From Naegleria lovaniensis (Eukaryota; Heterolobosea; Eutetramitea; Acrasida; Naegleriidae), in NCBI RefSeq assembly GCF_003324165.1, contig NW_025407849.1, positions 526,980-590,979 on the forward strand: a stretch of 64,000 bases of DNA, written 5' to 3'. This document shows positions 46,217 to 57,894 of the stretch, piece by piece. The position numbers and the translations under genes were made by a program. Within the stretch, counting starts at the first letter, position 1; every line of letters starts with the position of its first letter. The notes beneath the pieces are model-generated. The model did no database searches. It worked only from the letters and a program-made list of their open reading frames with translations, and was not told the origin of the DNA.

Positions 46217-46412
46217 TTGATATTTATTAGACTTTGCGCCAGTGGCACGGAACAGGGCTGAGCAGTCTCCTTCGCAGGCACTCCAGGATCAGAGCGTAGA
46301 AACTTCGTAACGAACAGAAGCCACCTTCAACAATTCGGTAGGGGACCGGAACTGAACCCTCGACCAGAGGTTGCCGTAGTCGAGGTTTGACTACTGAGCC
46401 ACACTTGGCAAC
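46217..46412 (-). mobile_element. tRNA-derived SINE, about 196 bp
   Basis: Read on the minus strand from 46412, the first 75 bases look like a tRNA gene: A box TGGCTCAGTAGTC (complement of 46389-46401), then 30 bp on a B box GGTTCAGTTCC (complement of 46348-46358, two mismatches from consensus). A tRNA-unrelated body follows, then an AT-rich tail ending near 46217. It is flanked by a perfect 17-bp direct duplication, the sign of target-primed reverse transcription. The A-rich duplication fits an endonuclease nick at T/A-rich DNA. No partner LINE is in the window. Internal Pol III promoter boxes imply self transcription away from the gene at 46428. Confidence 0.75.
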
Positions 46413-46429
46413 TAAAAAATCAAAAAAAT
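46413..46429 (+). repeat. Target-site duplication of SINE, right copy
   Basis: Second copy; its last two bases AT are the first two bases of the ATG of the next gene (46428-46430). Confidence 0.85.
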
Positions 46430-48262
46430 GCTTCCGCCCTCACCAACACCCAAAAAACGTCGTTTTCTTATTCCTCCCTTTCTTTCTTTCAACAGGCATA
46501 ACCAAGAAAACGGAAGTTCTTCGGAATTATCTGTTTCCCAATCATTTCCGAATTCTTCCTTATCTCAGGTTTCTGGATCTGTTCTCACCTCACATCAAGA
46601 AGAATCTCATTCCTTGGACTCTCGACCTTCTTATTCAAATTCAATTCCCCATTCTTCGGATCCATCTCCCCTTTTTACAAATCAGCCTGTAACAATTAAG
46701 GATCTGTTCCAGTATACTGTATCTATTGAGGGATTGGATGACTTTATATTGGATCAAATTCTCTCTGACTCCATTGTATGGCATACAGTAAATGCGGAGG
46801 CCCGTTCAATGACTAACAATATGAAAGAGATTTTGTCAACGTGTATGACTGCGCACCACAGCTTTTTTCGTCGAGCAAAAGCAAATTCGCATATTATTGT
46901 CGAAGGGTATGCAAGGACAGGAAAAACAACGCTTTCTAAAACTATTTTCCCTCATATGATGTCCCGCTTAATCGTTCACAAGCAAAAGTACCCAGATCCA
47001 GGGAATGTAACATCCTTCAAGCGTTTTAGACTCTTTTTCTTCAACTGCACTCTAATTGATAGAAGTAGAACTACTTTCTTAGAGGATATTTGTGTTGGAA
47101 CTTTGGGTATGTCTCAGGTTCCACATATTCAACAATTGGTCAACAAATTGAAAAAGCATTTTGAAGACAAAAGTGTTTTCAATTTTATAGTGGTTGATGA
47201 GGTACAGGCCCTCCTTCCTTCGGAACTAGCACAGTTGAAACTCTTGCTGAAGGATCCCACTCTGAACACAAACATTTTTGGAATTATTACTGGATCCACT
47301 CAAGCTGAGGTTGTAAGAAGAATCGCTCTTGTTCCAAGCAACTGCTTTGCGTGGAGTGATGCTCGTGTGAGATACACAATTCCTAGATGTTGCAGTGAGA
47401 ACCAACTTCAAGAGTGCCATCACTGGTTGAAAAAAGAGTTTCCCAACGTGCAACTGGATGATATCGATTTGATTAGGATACAAAACCATTTCGGAACGTT
47501 GCATTGGAGCTTTTTGACCCAGATTTATGACTCCCTTGCAAATGAGAAAACGTTCATCAAGAGACAATCCCTAAATGTGGTACTACAAGACATAACCAAT
47601 TCTTTATTTGAGATCTATGATAGAGACGTCATGCAAACCATTTTATCCATGCAACATCCGAACGCTATTGAGCATTTGCTGCAAGGAATTTTTGAAAAGA
47701 ACTTCTTCGACAACCACCCTTGCGAGAGGGAGTACTTTTTCGTAAAAGACTCCAACTCTCAAAAGTTTATTTTCAGAGACTTGATATTCTCAAGGGTAAG
47801 TTAATCAATGTCCATTCTCTATGAGAGAAAATGATAATCTTGTTGCAGTATTTGCGTTGTAATTACGAACACTCTGATGGCAGAATAAAGTACTGGAAGG
47901 GAGAGAAATCAGGGAAACGGATTTACATGCTTTTGCTACCTTTCATCGTAGCAAGTGAGCAGGCTAAAGGAAACAATTTCTCTAAAGCAGTTATTAAGGT
48001 TTTACAAAAACGAATTATTAACGAGAAAGCCTTTTTTACGTTGATGCCGGATCGATGTGAAAGAATCGACTCCTTTTCTGGAAAGAACAAAACACCAGAG
48101 GAGAAGCTTCGTATGTTCTTGATTTTCATACGAAACGTTTTGAGTCATTCGCATAACCAGGCAGCAGCAATTTATGAAATTATTATGGAGTTGTTCTGTA
48201 ACAATGATGAAGAAAACTTTCAAAGTCTGGTATTGGACATATCTCCTCATGTTGAAATTTAA
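46428..48262 (+). CDS. P-loop ATPase of unknown family
   Basis: Exons 46428-47795 and 47849-48262 (phase 0, GTAAGT to TTGCAG), 593 residues. The start ATG directly abuts the SINE duplication; the next in-frame ATG is beyond residue 125. Residues 1-95 are Ser/Pro-rich. A P-loop GYARTGKTT lies at about 160 with Walker B FNFIVVDEVQALLP at about 250 and a sensor-like GIITGST strand after it, so an AAA/STAND-type ATPase is likely. The C-terminal 200 residues are helical and not recognised. In this subtelomeric setting, next to a CRN/RHS-like gene, it may belong to the same broad class of mobile-associated NTPases (inference). The frame is intact. Confidence 0.75.
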
Positions 48263-48289
48263 GCCGAGATTATTTTAACTCCTTGAATT

Positions 48290-49235
48290 TCATATTTTGA
48301 CTGGCTTTGGGTACTTAGTTCTAAATCTCTAAATTTTCTTGTTGTCACCTTCTTGGTGCAATGCATGATCTATTCATTGAATAATCTCAAAATCTTTCCA
48401 ATAATTTGCAATAATTTGTTCAAGTTGGAATTGTTGTTTCCCTTCTGAACAGATCAAACAGTTCTTCACTTGCTGAGCAAAAAAAAATCACCGTGTTGAA
48501 CACAGCAGTATGTCCTGTCACTGTCTATGTGGCAGATAGTGGAAAAACCAGATATAGGCGCTTTGTCCAGCATACACAACATAACAACTTCTTGTTTGAC
48601 CCAAGCAAATCCATTTCTAAACTTTAACGACCATCATGATTCGAGTTTGTTACTCGTCAGCAAAAAGAAGACACAAGTACAACCGTTGTCCCTTTTACGG
48701 CCTTCTCATCAATGTTTCCAACAAGCCTTGCAAACCATTAAGTTAGATTCCAGTTCTCAATTTGAATCATTTTCCTTTTGAATGAATTGAATTTTCATTC
48801 CGTCTTAACATGCCCCAAATCTTGTACAATTGACACATGTCAATTTTAGCGGTACTTTTTGTGGAAGTGAAGGGGCTTTGTTACTTGCTACAAGTCCATT
48901 CATGAAAAATTTAGTAGCATTCAATTTGGAGGGAAATTTGAAAACCAAATATGAACAGTTGTGTTTACAGAGAACATGATCAAATTGTTCTCTGTTGGAA
49001 GTTATATGCTTGCATTTGGGAGTGAATTATTCCAATTAATGTCCATGAACACGACCAATGCATTACCTCAATATTATGAAATTGGAGGAAACGATAATGG
49101 AAAAATGTATTTTGATGAAAATTCCAAAACCCAATCCATACTGCAGAATTTCTTGAACTCGTTGCAGGCATGCTGAAGTTGAATCCTTCGGAAAGAATTC
49201 TGTCAACGTTTGTAATTTCTAAATTAATGAAATAA
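48290..49235 (+). pseudogene. LRR and kinase relics
   Basis: Short recognisable pieces only. An LRR unit (SEGALLLATSPFMKNLVAFNLEGN, in two parts) is at about 48850-48935, resembling the LRRs of the gene at 15696. A kinase subdomain XI end (LVAGMLKLNPSERILS) is at about 49155-49210. Stops and frame changes lie between them. A decayed LRR-kinase or two unrelated relics. Confidence 0.4.
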
Positions 49236-49568
49236 AATTCTTAAACCTTTGAGGTTGAGTAGTACCAACACCTAAAAATCCAACCTTGAAATTATAATTT
49301 CGAAGTCACAACATTAATATCTAGGTTGGGATTGTTTGGGTTTCATAATGTTGTCTACATCAGAATGTCATCAAACTTGACCAAATGCAAGTCCATACAT
49401 TGATCAAGCGCTGTGGTTAATTTCATCTTTTAGTGGATACTTGTCTTGTTGCTGATCAACGTTTGCTTGCTCATTGTTATTGGGTATCTTGTAATACTTT
49501 GAGCAAAATGCAATTAAAAATAGGTCTTGATTGTAGCATGATATTGTTCTCGATTAATAAAGAGTTCA
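49236..49568. other. Spacer, nothing seen
   Basis: No gene, repeat or RNA signal recognised. Confidence 0.4.
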
Positions 49569-50757
49569 TCATTGAAAGATTTCTATTGTCCTAATAAAAT
49601 TAAAATCCAATCCTTCACGATTCAACTCCGAATGAGGATTGATTAACAGTAACTCACCAGTACGCATATTTAAACAAGCACCCGAAGCACAAAAATCAAT
49701 TTTTCTTTCCAAAACAACTCTTCCGTTTGGGCTAAGTATTTGAATTACATCAAGTTTAGGATAGAGTTTGTTGCTATAAATCAATATCATATTATTGGAT
49801 GAGCGATCATGGAGAAGAAATTCAACATTATAGTCAGTCATTCTTCTAATCTTCATTATAACATGTCCATCTCTGGTTACGAGCGTATGGTTCTTGTAAT
49901 ATTCACAAACCAACAGATTTCTATTTCCATCCAATTCAATACGCTCTAAGTGATGAAAACCACGAATTATTTTCAATAAATTCCCATCAAAACCATTCAG
50001 CACTAAAATGATGTCGATACAAGCAACAAAATGACGCCACTTCCGCAATGATTCACTTGATTGTCATCGATATCAATGGTTAAATCTTTCATCGGACGAT
50101 CAGTAGCAGCGTTACTAATGTCCAAATATGTTGTAATATATTTTCATTACATCCTGCTAATATTTTGGTAACGTTGTATTAACTTTTCATTCCCGAGGTC
50201 ATAAATTGAATTGTCATTTTCACAAATCTTAAGTATGCAGTTGAAATATCTCGTTGGGGAGCTCACAGAAGCTTTGATTTCTTTTCTCAAGAAATTTGTG
50301 AAGACTACCGGGATGATGACCCAGTAATTCTTCCCCTTTGTTTTCTCGTTTTTTTCACTTCTCAACCGGTTGTATTGTTTCTGTAAATCAAAAATGATTA
50401 ATCGGGAAGTTATAAAATCTCAACAATAGGATTTCCCAAAAAACAATCACCACATGCTTTCATAAATCCACTCTCCACAACTGAGTACAGAACATCGTTT
50501 AAAGCTTTAGAAGTCCGTTTAATGATAAGAATTGTTGTTATTGTGTAGGGATCGTGTATTAGGGACATTGTGAAAGAACACCAATTAATAGAGCGGAGAA
50601 AAACGACTATAAGCCTCGTATTTGAAGTGTAAAAAACAAATCCCGCCCACTCTCCAAAAACCCTAACGAAAAAAAACTCTTTTTCCAGCAAGAAGTCTAG
50701 CCTTAATTGAAGGTTGATCATCATAACGCCCGAGAACCAAAAATCCTTGAATAACAT
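49569..50757 (-). pseudogene. F-box/propeller-like gene relic
   Basis: The minus strand has an open stretch at 50048-49569 without a proper ATG. It reads as propeller strands and ends ACLNMRTGELLLINP, close to the CINYLTGELLICD ending of the gene at 11442. Further up, 50365-50147 and 50757-50410 are open in other frames. The latter holds TSKALNDVLYSVVESGFMKACGDCF, with the rhythm of an F-box tail. Together they look like one broken F-box plus propeller gene. The 5' end overlaps the start region of the CRN-like gene on the other strand. Confidence 0.4.
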
Positions 50758-50767
50758 TGGTCATCAA

Positions 50768-53700
50768 ATGACTGAAACTCAATCCGACCCCAATACTACT
50801 TCTAATAACCCGGTAAGAAGACGATCTAGAGGAGGAAGAATATTATATCATAAGGCTTCATCGTCTCCTTCCACAAATACTCAACAGGCTGGAAACACAA
50901 GCCCACAGGGCTCAAACTCTTCTACAACCAGTGCTTCAGCCAATACTCCTTCCCATAACTCGTTAAGTAGAGGACAGAGAGGCAAACGAAGAGGTAGAAG
51001 AGGAGGATCATCATTTGATATAAACCCTGCGTCATCACCTCCTTCCACAAATCCTCAACAAAGCTCTGATGAAAAGCTAGAACTAAGAGTTCCAAAGTGT
51101 ATGTTGAATTAGTTATTGAATTTGGACCACAAATATTTCATCATTAATAGTCATCAAGGTAAAGGATGTTGTTTCCCCAATCTCCGCATCGCCTCTAATT
51201 ACCAAGAAGGAACTAACATCAACAAACGATAGTAATACTCCAATTGTTTCTTCATACTCCGAACCAATCACTGAATCTTTGGGTGCTGGTTTGTCAGCAC
51301 TTCGTTCACAAGAAGTAGAAACATCAAACGACTCAACATTGTCATCTTCAACTACATCCTTGCTCGAAACACCCACTCTCGATTTGACTGATTACGAGAG
51401 TTGGAATGCCGAACAAGTAGCTTCACTATTGATTTCTCCTAAATCTTTGGGTGGTGCTGGTTTGTCGGTTGAAAAGGTGAAGCCTTTGTATGAGGCTGGT
51501 TTTGATGGCTCATCTCTCCACAACATTGTTGAGAATATCAAGTTGGACGGTGTAAAGTATGCCATTGATCAACTGCAAAGTACTTATAACAAGAGTAGCA
51601 TTCCTCAACTCTCCGACACTTGTCAAACTGTTGTATTTTGGGTGCTCGATCAATTAATGACCAGACAATATTCACTATGGCAATTGGAGCCAGTGAGTAA
51701 ACAAATCAAAGAAAAATTGGGCGAACCAATTTCAAAAGGAGGTGCTGAGTTGAGTCTTGATCAAGTTTCTTCATTGGATGTCAAAACTCTCAGCAAAGTT
51801 ATTGCTGCCGTAGAGAAGGAAATAGTGAAAGGTGTAACAGAAGAAAAATGTATGCAATATGCCATCACGATTATGAAAAGCGACAAGGACTTTGCTTCAG
51901 TGTCAGAATATACTTGCAAAGCTGTTGCTGGGTGGATTACTACCAAATTGAGAAAGGCTGGCGAAGGAGGTTCTTTAATTAATATACCGTCCAAGTTGTT
52001 TGATCTTTGGAAGCACAAGTTGGAAGGAGAAATATCTGAAAATTTACGAAAGGAAAGAACAAATGCAAGATATGACCATCTCCGTAATTTACAAGATCCA
52101 ACGAACATGAAAAAACTGGAAACACTCATTGGAAAATTTATCGATCTTCCTGTATTTGGAACGGGAGAAAGTGATTTGTCTCCAAAAGGCTTTAATCCAA
52201 ATGCGAAATATCTTTTAACTCAGCAACGATTTGATATACTGAACAATGTTGTTAACGGAAAAACCACTGGATTGGTTTTATCGGGTCCTCATGGAGTTTC
52301 AAAATCATATACACTTTATTTGATAGTTGCCTACGCATTTGTAAATTCAATTCCAGTACTTTATGTTCCAAGATGTCGACTATGGCTCAGCAGTTACAAC
52401 ACAGATCAGGAGGCTGGTGCCAATAACTACTTGCGTAGATTGTTCTTTTCTCTGAATAGTGACATTCTTTCCACGACCCAAATTGTTGAATTACAGAAAG
52501 CAAGAAATGTGGTCCGTCATTTGAGCACACATTTTGGAAATGTGGGACCTATGTTCTATTTGTTTGATGAACATAATGAATTGTACAGACCTGACTATTA
52601 CAACAAGATTCCTGCTTCCCTTGCTTATTTCCAAGATTTTACCGGATGGACAGGAGATACATCAGAGAAGCACACAGTTACCGTATATTGCGGAAGTGCT
52701 CATAGTTCCTTTGAAGATAATTTACCAGGAGGAGACGAAGAAAGAGTGGTCAGAATAATTCCTCCAACAACAACAGAGTTTGAAACACTGGTAGCAGACT
52801 TTGGTTTGAATCCAAAGGATAAAAGAATAGCCCATGTAACAGGAAGAATTCCAAGAGAGTTGAGATACTTGGCAAACTATTTGAAGGGCAAAAAGGGTAC
52901 TGATGAAGATTTCAACCAATTTGTCATGAATATGCGTGGTGTATATGATCGAAGATTGGATTTATTAGTTAGTACATTGGACAAAAATAAGTTGGAAAAG
53001 TTTGAAAAGACGCTGGAAGATCTTTTTGCTCTTGGTATTTTAAATGGAAGACCTGATCGTGTTTCAGGGGTTGTATATGATAAGGGTTTATTGTACAAGG
53101 ATTCTCTTGGAAAACTTTTTATCATTAACGATCCAGCAAAGAGATGTTTATTCCATCACTACTGCACAAAACTTGACATGCCAAACATACCGAAGAATGT
53201 TCATAATTCAGCGACAGGAATAATGTTTGAAAAACACTTGGTGAGACAAGAGTATGGAATTGGTAAACATTTAGAAAGAAAATTCTATGTAACAAATAAG
53301 TTGAGCTCAAACCCCACAACATCCACGTTATCATATGAAATTAACCTACAAGAAAGTTTTGATCTAAAGGATTTAAGCACTCTCGATCGAAGGAATTTCT
53401 TGAAAGGAACGGGAGTATTATTCATTCCAGAATCCGAAACTTTCCCAAGCTTTGATTATGTTATTGTTATGTACAAAGAGAAGCCAGTGGAAGTCTTGTT
53501 GAAACAAGCCACAATTTCTACTATTGATTCTCATTACTGTGATCAAAAGGGTAAAACAGATATGGATAAATTATTGAAACGTTTTTATGTTTTAGATAGA
53601 AAAGGAAAGGCAATGAAAAGAAAACAAAAAGCTCCAAAGCAGTATCATTTCTCATTACTCGAATTGATACTTCATGGAATTGTTGGAACTGAAGAAAAAG

Positions 53701-53930
53701 TGGAAACGGAAACCCTTGGAAAGTTACAAGCTCGCAAGGACGATCTAAAGTTCATCAAAGATGGAAAGCTTGAAAACTCAGTAACCTATGGTGGTGTTCA
53801 ATTCACTTGGCATTACATTTATGAATCTGGTGCGGAAGAACAATCTGTAAAGAAGGTAAAGGAACATGGTATACTTTTTAGGAACCGGCAAGAAATTGAA
53901 GCCGATATGAAGATTTACTTTGAAAAATAA
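50768..53930 (+). CDS. CRN/RHS-like SAM-NTPase-nuclease protein
   Basis: Exons 50768-51098 and 51151-53930 with a 52-bp phase-1 intron, 1,036 residues. The first 180 residues are disordered, with an RG-rich basic patch (RGQRGKRRGRRGG). A SAM-like module starts near 194 (WNAEQVASLL...LYEAGFDGSSLHNI), with a second helical module after it. The NTPase core has a degenerate Walker A GPHGVSKSYTLY at about 488 and Walker B FYLFDEHNE at about 580, with the VLYVPRC strand typical of Crinkler and retrotransposon-hot-spot proteins. The C-terminus carries a restriction-endonuclease-like core (YVIVMYKEKPVEVLLKQATIST...H), matching the QxTxS..H signature of that class. Such proteins are subtelomeric and fast-evolving in many protists. 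Frame intact. Confidence 0.8.
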
Positions 53931-55010
53931 GTGCTGACGGGGTTTTGGTTTTGACCCATGTTTCGGAGACTAAAATTAGGTAGTAAAAGGGAGTTTTACT
54001 GAGGTTTATTGTGGTCAATAAAATCCTGGAAAGAGGCATTCCGCGATTTTCTCAATAACCAGACATAATCACACTATTTCTTCAAAAGAGACCCCCTAGT
54101 CGTTTGAGTTTATCTATCTTTTGATGGTATTCACTTGCTCTAACTCGTTGTGGTTCTTGAGATATGAACTCTTAAACTACAGGCGTTTTTCTTCATCGGT
54201 GATAGAGTGGTCAGAAAACCACTGTCGTTGGGACATGAGATATTTGCATGAGGTGACAGATAATGGCAAACAAACATACTTTTTTTGGGAGTCTGATCTC
54301 AATAACTACTTATCAAAAAAACATTGTTCTTTGGTGAGGATGGGTTGATTTGTTGGGTTCTAGGCCCATTATGGATGCCCAAACCCTTGCAAATAACAAT
54401 TAAACTGTTTAAATCGCTCTATTTGATCATGAAACGATGAGATCTAGCTGCGAATAAATGGCTGAAATCTCATTTTAGAGAAAAATGATTGTCGAAGATT
54501 TTCGCTGGAAATGTCTGATAGTAAATTTTATAACTTTCAGGTTGATATGGTCTAGAGTCTGTCATGGATGGCAACCTTATGATTGAACTTGGAATACGTT
54601 AGTACATCACAAGATCTTGCATTGGACCAATTTTGAAGGTTGGTGATAGCCTCTGACAGCCGTAGGGCGAATCCATATTTATGTGTCGATAGTAGCCTCA
54701 GCGAAAAAATGACTCTCTCAAAGGAGAGGCTCACCATTATCATTCTTCATCTACTTGAATCCAGATAATCACAGAGGATGTTGTACACATCATTGTAAGC
54801 ATGCTATGACATTTGTGGCTCCTAGGTACCTTCATGATCACCACCATGGTATGTTATGTGAAGAGGAAGTCCTGTGATAGTTATGGTTGTCGTCAAGAAA
54901 TACAATTTGATATATACGTCATTCATGAGTGTTTGTGTATGTATCTGTTGTTTGTGACGAGATATTCGAACCATGTGTTGAACAGAACAGCTCCTGTCTC
55001 AAGCAGTCAG
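53931..55010. other. Subtelomeric spacer
   Basis: No supported gene. Short open stretches (for example 54121-54348) lack any recognisable motif. It forms the left border of the recombinase unit. Confidence 0.45.
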
Positions 55011-55396
55011 GTTTTTGGGGACTTTGATATTTTTTTAAAAAATATTTTGGACTCAAAAAATTCCAAGTTCAAAATGATAGAGAGGTCCAGCGAAAATATG
55101 AAATATAGCTCTTTTTCAATAAATACTGATCAATTGTATCTCAAATTGATATATGTAGTGTTACTCACCATGTAGAACACTAATATTATGCTCGTGTGTT
55201 GATGACTGACTCCTGACGCGGAATTGTGGTACTCCTAACAGCTGAGTGTGTCCGTGAGGGTGACGCTGCTTGATATAATCCTCTCCTGCTAATTAAACGT
55301 AGAGTGTAGTGAGTATGTGACATTTGTAGAGTATTTGTATTGTTTGTGACATGAAAATCAGCTTCTATGTTGAAGAGTCGGTTTTTCGCTGGAGGT
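55011..55396 (+). repeat. Long direct repeat, copy A
   Basis: 386 bp that recurs as 59806-60212 in the same orientation. It begins GGTTTTTGGGGACTT and ends GGTTTTTCGCTGGAGGT, with similarity throughout and a small insertion in copy B near its end. It ends 59 bp before the recombinase ATG. Confidence 0.9.
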
Positions 55397-55455
55397 ATGA
55401 CTTTGACGGAAGAATCACCTGTCATTTGTGACATTCCCGCTCAAATTGAAAAAAA

Positions 55456-57831
55456 ATGTCTCAAAAACAATTACGCCAAGCAGAACTTTCATCATCAGAT
55501 GATGATGATGCCGGAACTGATACCGATGATGATGACGATCAGCTTTTTTGTTTTTTGAAGCGTCCATGTGCTTCCTCCAAACATAATTCAAGAATGGATC
55601 ACAAGCCATCCAATGACAACTGTGAGAAGGGAAATACCAAAAAATTCACTATGAAGGACATTTTAACGCCTTCTGAATTCCTTGTCAGATCCAACTCACA
55701 ACAATATGCTGTTCCGTCGAATGAAGTTCCTCATTTACTTACAGCTCTTCTAAAAATTGTTAACAATCCGAACAAAACACAATCTCGTGAAGAACTCAAA
55801 CAGTTGGCAGAAGTGTTTGAATAATTTAAAACTAGGACAGAAGAAAGTGACAAGGACTTTGAAAAAGACGCTATGGATCATATTAAAAAGTTATTGAAAT
55901 ACGATGACAAAGTACGGCCAAATATTGGTGGAAGAAATGAAACTCCAACCATTGTTCAAGTGAATGTCGGAGAGATGAAGAAACGACTTCATAATATGCC
56001 TCACCATGATCACGACAGACCCGAGACAGATCAATATGAATCGGAATTACTCTCAAGAAACCATGAAAAGATACAAGCAGTACTCAACAACTCAAAACCA
56101 TTGAAACCAAGGGAAAAGGAAAAGCCAAAAGATTTAATTCCATCCATCGAGCCACTAGATTTCACTAAAGATTTGGACGAGTTGTTCAAGGGACTAAAAG
56201 AAACTTTGACACTTAACTTCGCGAAAGGAACAGAGGAATATCAATTTTATGCAATGCGGACTTACGTCTATTTCTATAATAGTGTGGTAGCTGAAAAATT
56301 TCTCTTTTCCAAATATCAGCGACAACCATTTCCAGTCAAAAAGATGACCTTTTTATTATTTTTAATTTGGGCAAGACAGAATGGATATGCGTACAAAACT
56401 GTCAAAGATTGCTTTTGTAATTCTTTTTGTAGAGTAATTGAACTCAATCCAATTCTAGGAGAATCACCACGAAGTGCTCATCCTGAATTGGTGGGAGGAG
56501 TGCTTCGATCTTTAGTGAGAAAGTACGGAAAGAAAACATTTAAAGTTAATGCATTATTGAACACTCATATGTTGGCATGGATCGATGAGCTTGACATGAA
56601 CAAGTTTTCAGATATAATGGTGAAAGCACTAATTCTCGTTGGTAGATACACTGGATTAAGAGGAGACTCTCTTGTTCACATGAATTTGTCAGATATTGAA
56701 TTTAAAACGAAAGATCATGACGAAGATGAATTTAGCGTAAACCTTTACATGACCATTAGAAAAGAAAAGCATTTACAAGGATGTGAGACACGCAAAATAT
56801 GTGTTCATGGAAAGAAATCACAAAAATATTGTCCTGTGATCAGTTTACTCTATTATTTATACGTGAGAAACAAATCAATGTTTAAGAATGGAGTTAAAAC
56901 TTGGAAAGAATTTCTCACTTCGAAAGATTTCTCGTTTGCCGCAAATTATACAGATGAACCTTTGTTTGTTCAAATCACTAATAACCACCGAGTCACGTCG
57001 AAAGATTTATCTAACCTACTCAAATCTTCCTCTAAAACACATCTTGGAATAATTTATTCAATGAGAAGTCTTCGATCTGGATGTATTATCATGATTTTTA
57101 TTACATTAGTATTAATTTATGGACCTGATAGCGTCAGATCATTAGGAGCTATTCCAATAAGCGTTTGGATTGGTCATCTTCGACATGAATCAGCTGAATA
57201 TTACATAAGACAAGCAATCACCTTATGCTTCAATTACACTGAATTCCAACATGGAGTTATTGACAAAAATATTACTATTAATGAAATTGATATGATTTAT
57301 TGTTCAGGGTTAAAGAAAATTGTGAAAGATTCAACTATTAAGCGCTTCAAACCACCTCGTACTGTCATAGATGAGTTTAAATTATATCTACCAAGAGGCA
57401 AGAAATATTCTAATCCCGAATTGAAAAACAAGCCAGTGGTGATCCCCAGTTCAATTAAGGAACATATTAATGAAACTTACGAATTAGGTATTGAACAAGC
57501 TGAACGAAAGGATACTGCATGGTTTTCTTTTTTCATGAAATGTGCGGACGTGTTGCAATATACTCACAATATTAATTGGAATCAATTGAAGACCTCAAAG
57601 AAGAAGCTTACTAAGACTGTGAAATTTACATTGGTGAAGAAATGGATTGTTGAGAATTGGGAAAATCAGTCTGACATGTTGCACGAAGTGTTTTGTGCTG
57701 TGTCTGATTCGTGGGAAGTTCCTAATTGTGCCTTTCGTTACAAGAGAAGAAAATCAGATAAGGTTACTGTTGAGTGGGGTGGGTTTGGCTCCACCTACAG
57801 TAGTTCCTCGATTAGAGCAGTGTTCAAATAG
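55456..57831 (+). CDS. Tyrosine recombinase, one in-frame stop, 3' end altered
   Basis: ATG 55456. The frame stops at TAA 55822-55824 but continues in the same frame, with a fresh ATG at 55873 giving 652 residues. The first part is acidic (SSSDDDDAGTDTDDDDD). The catalytic domain shows box I arginine in RYTGLRGDSL (residue 263 of the second frame), a MRSLRSG arginine (401, with Arg in the usual His place), GHLRHES with His 435, and the nucleophile pair YY at 443-444. This is the R...R-H...Y order of tyrosine recombinases, close to Crypton-type enzymes. The last 11 codons are foreign: the pogo-like element enters at 57798 after GFGSTY. Without it the frame would run on to about 59330. Confidence 0.8.
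57798..57818 (+). repeat. Left TIR of pogo-like element
   Basis: 21 bp, exact inverse of 59232-59252. Confidence 0.9.
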
Positions 57832-57894
57832 AGCGGAGTGCTGATTTTTCAGAAAATTTTGAGTGTTATTTTGTGCTTAAATTGAACGGAGTCA

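Noticed and set aside
46348-46412. A functional tRNA gene
   Set aside because: The boxes are present but the B box is off consensus, a body and tail follow, and a target duplication flanks the whole unit.
48527-48781. 84-residue plus-strand frame
   Set aside because: No motif and it lies among relics; likely chance or decayed sequence.
50588-50600. TAGAGCGGAG, like the pogo-like element ends
   Set aside because: Only about ten bases match, without a partner or TA border.
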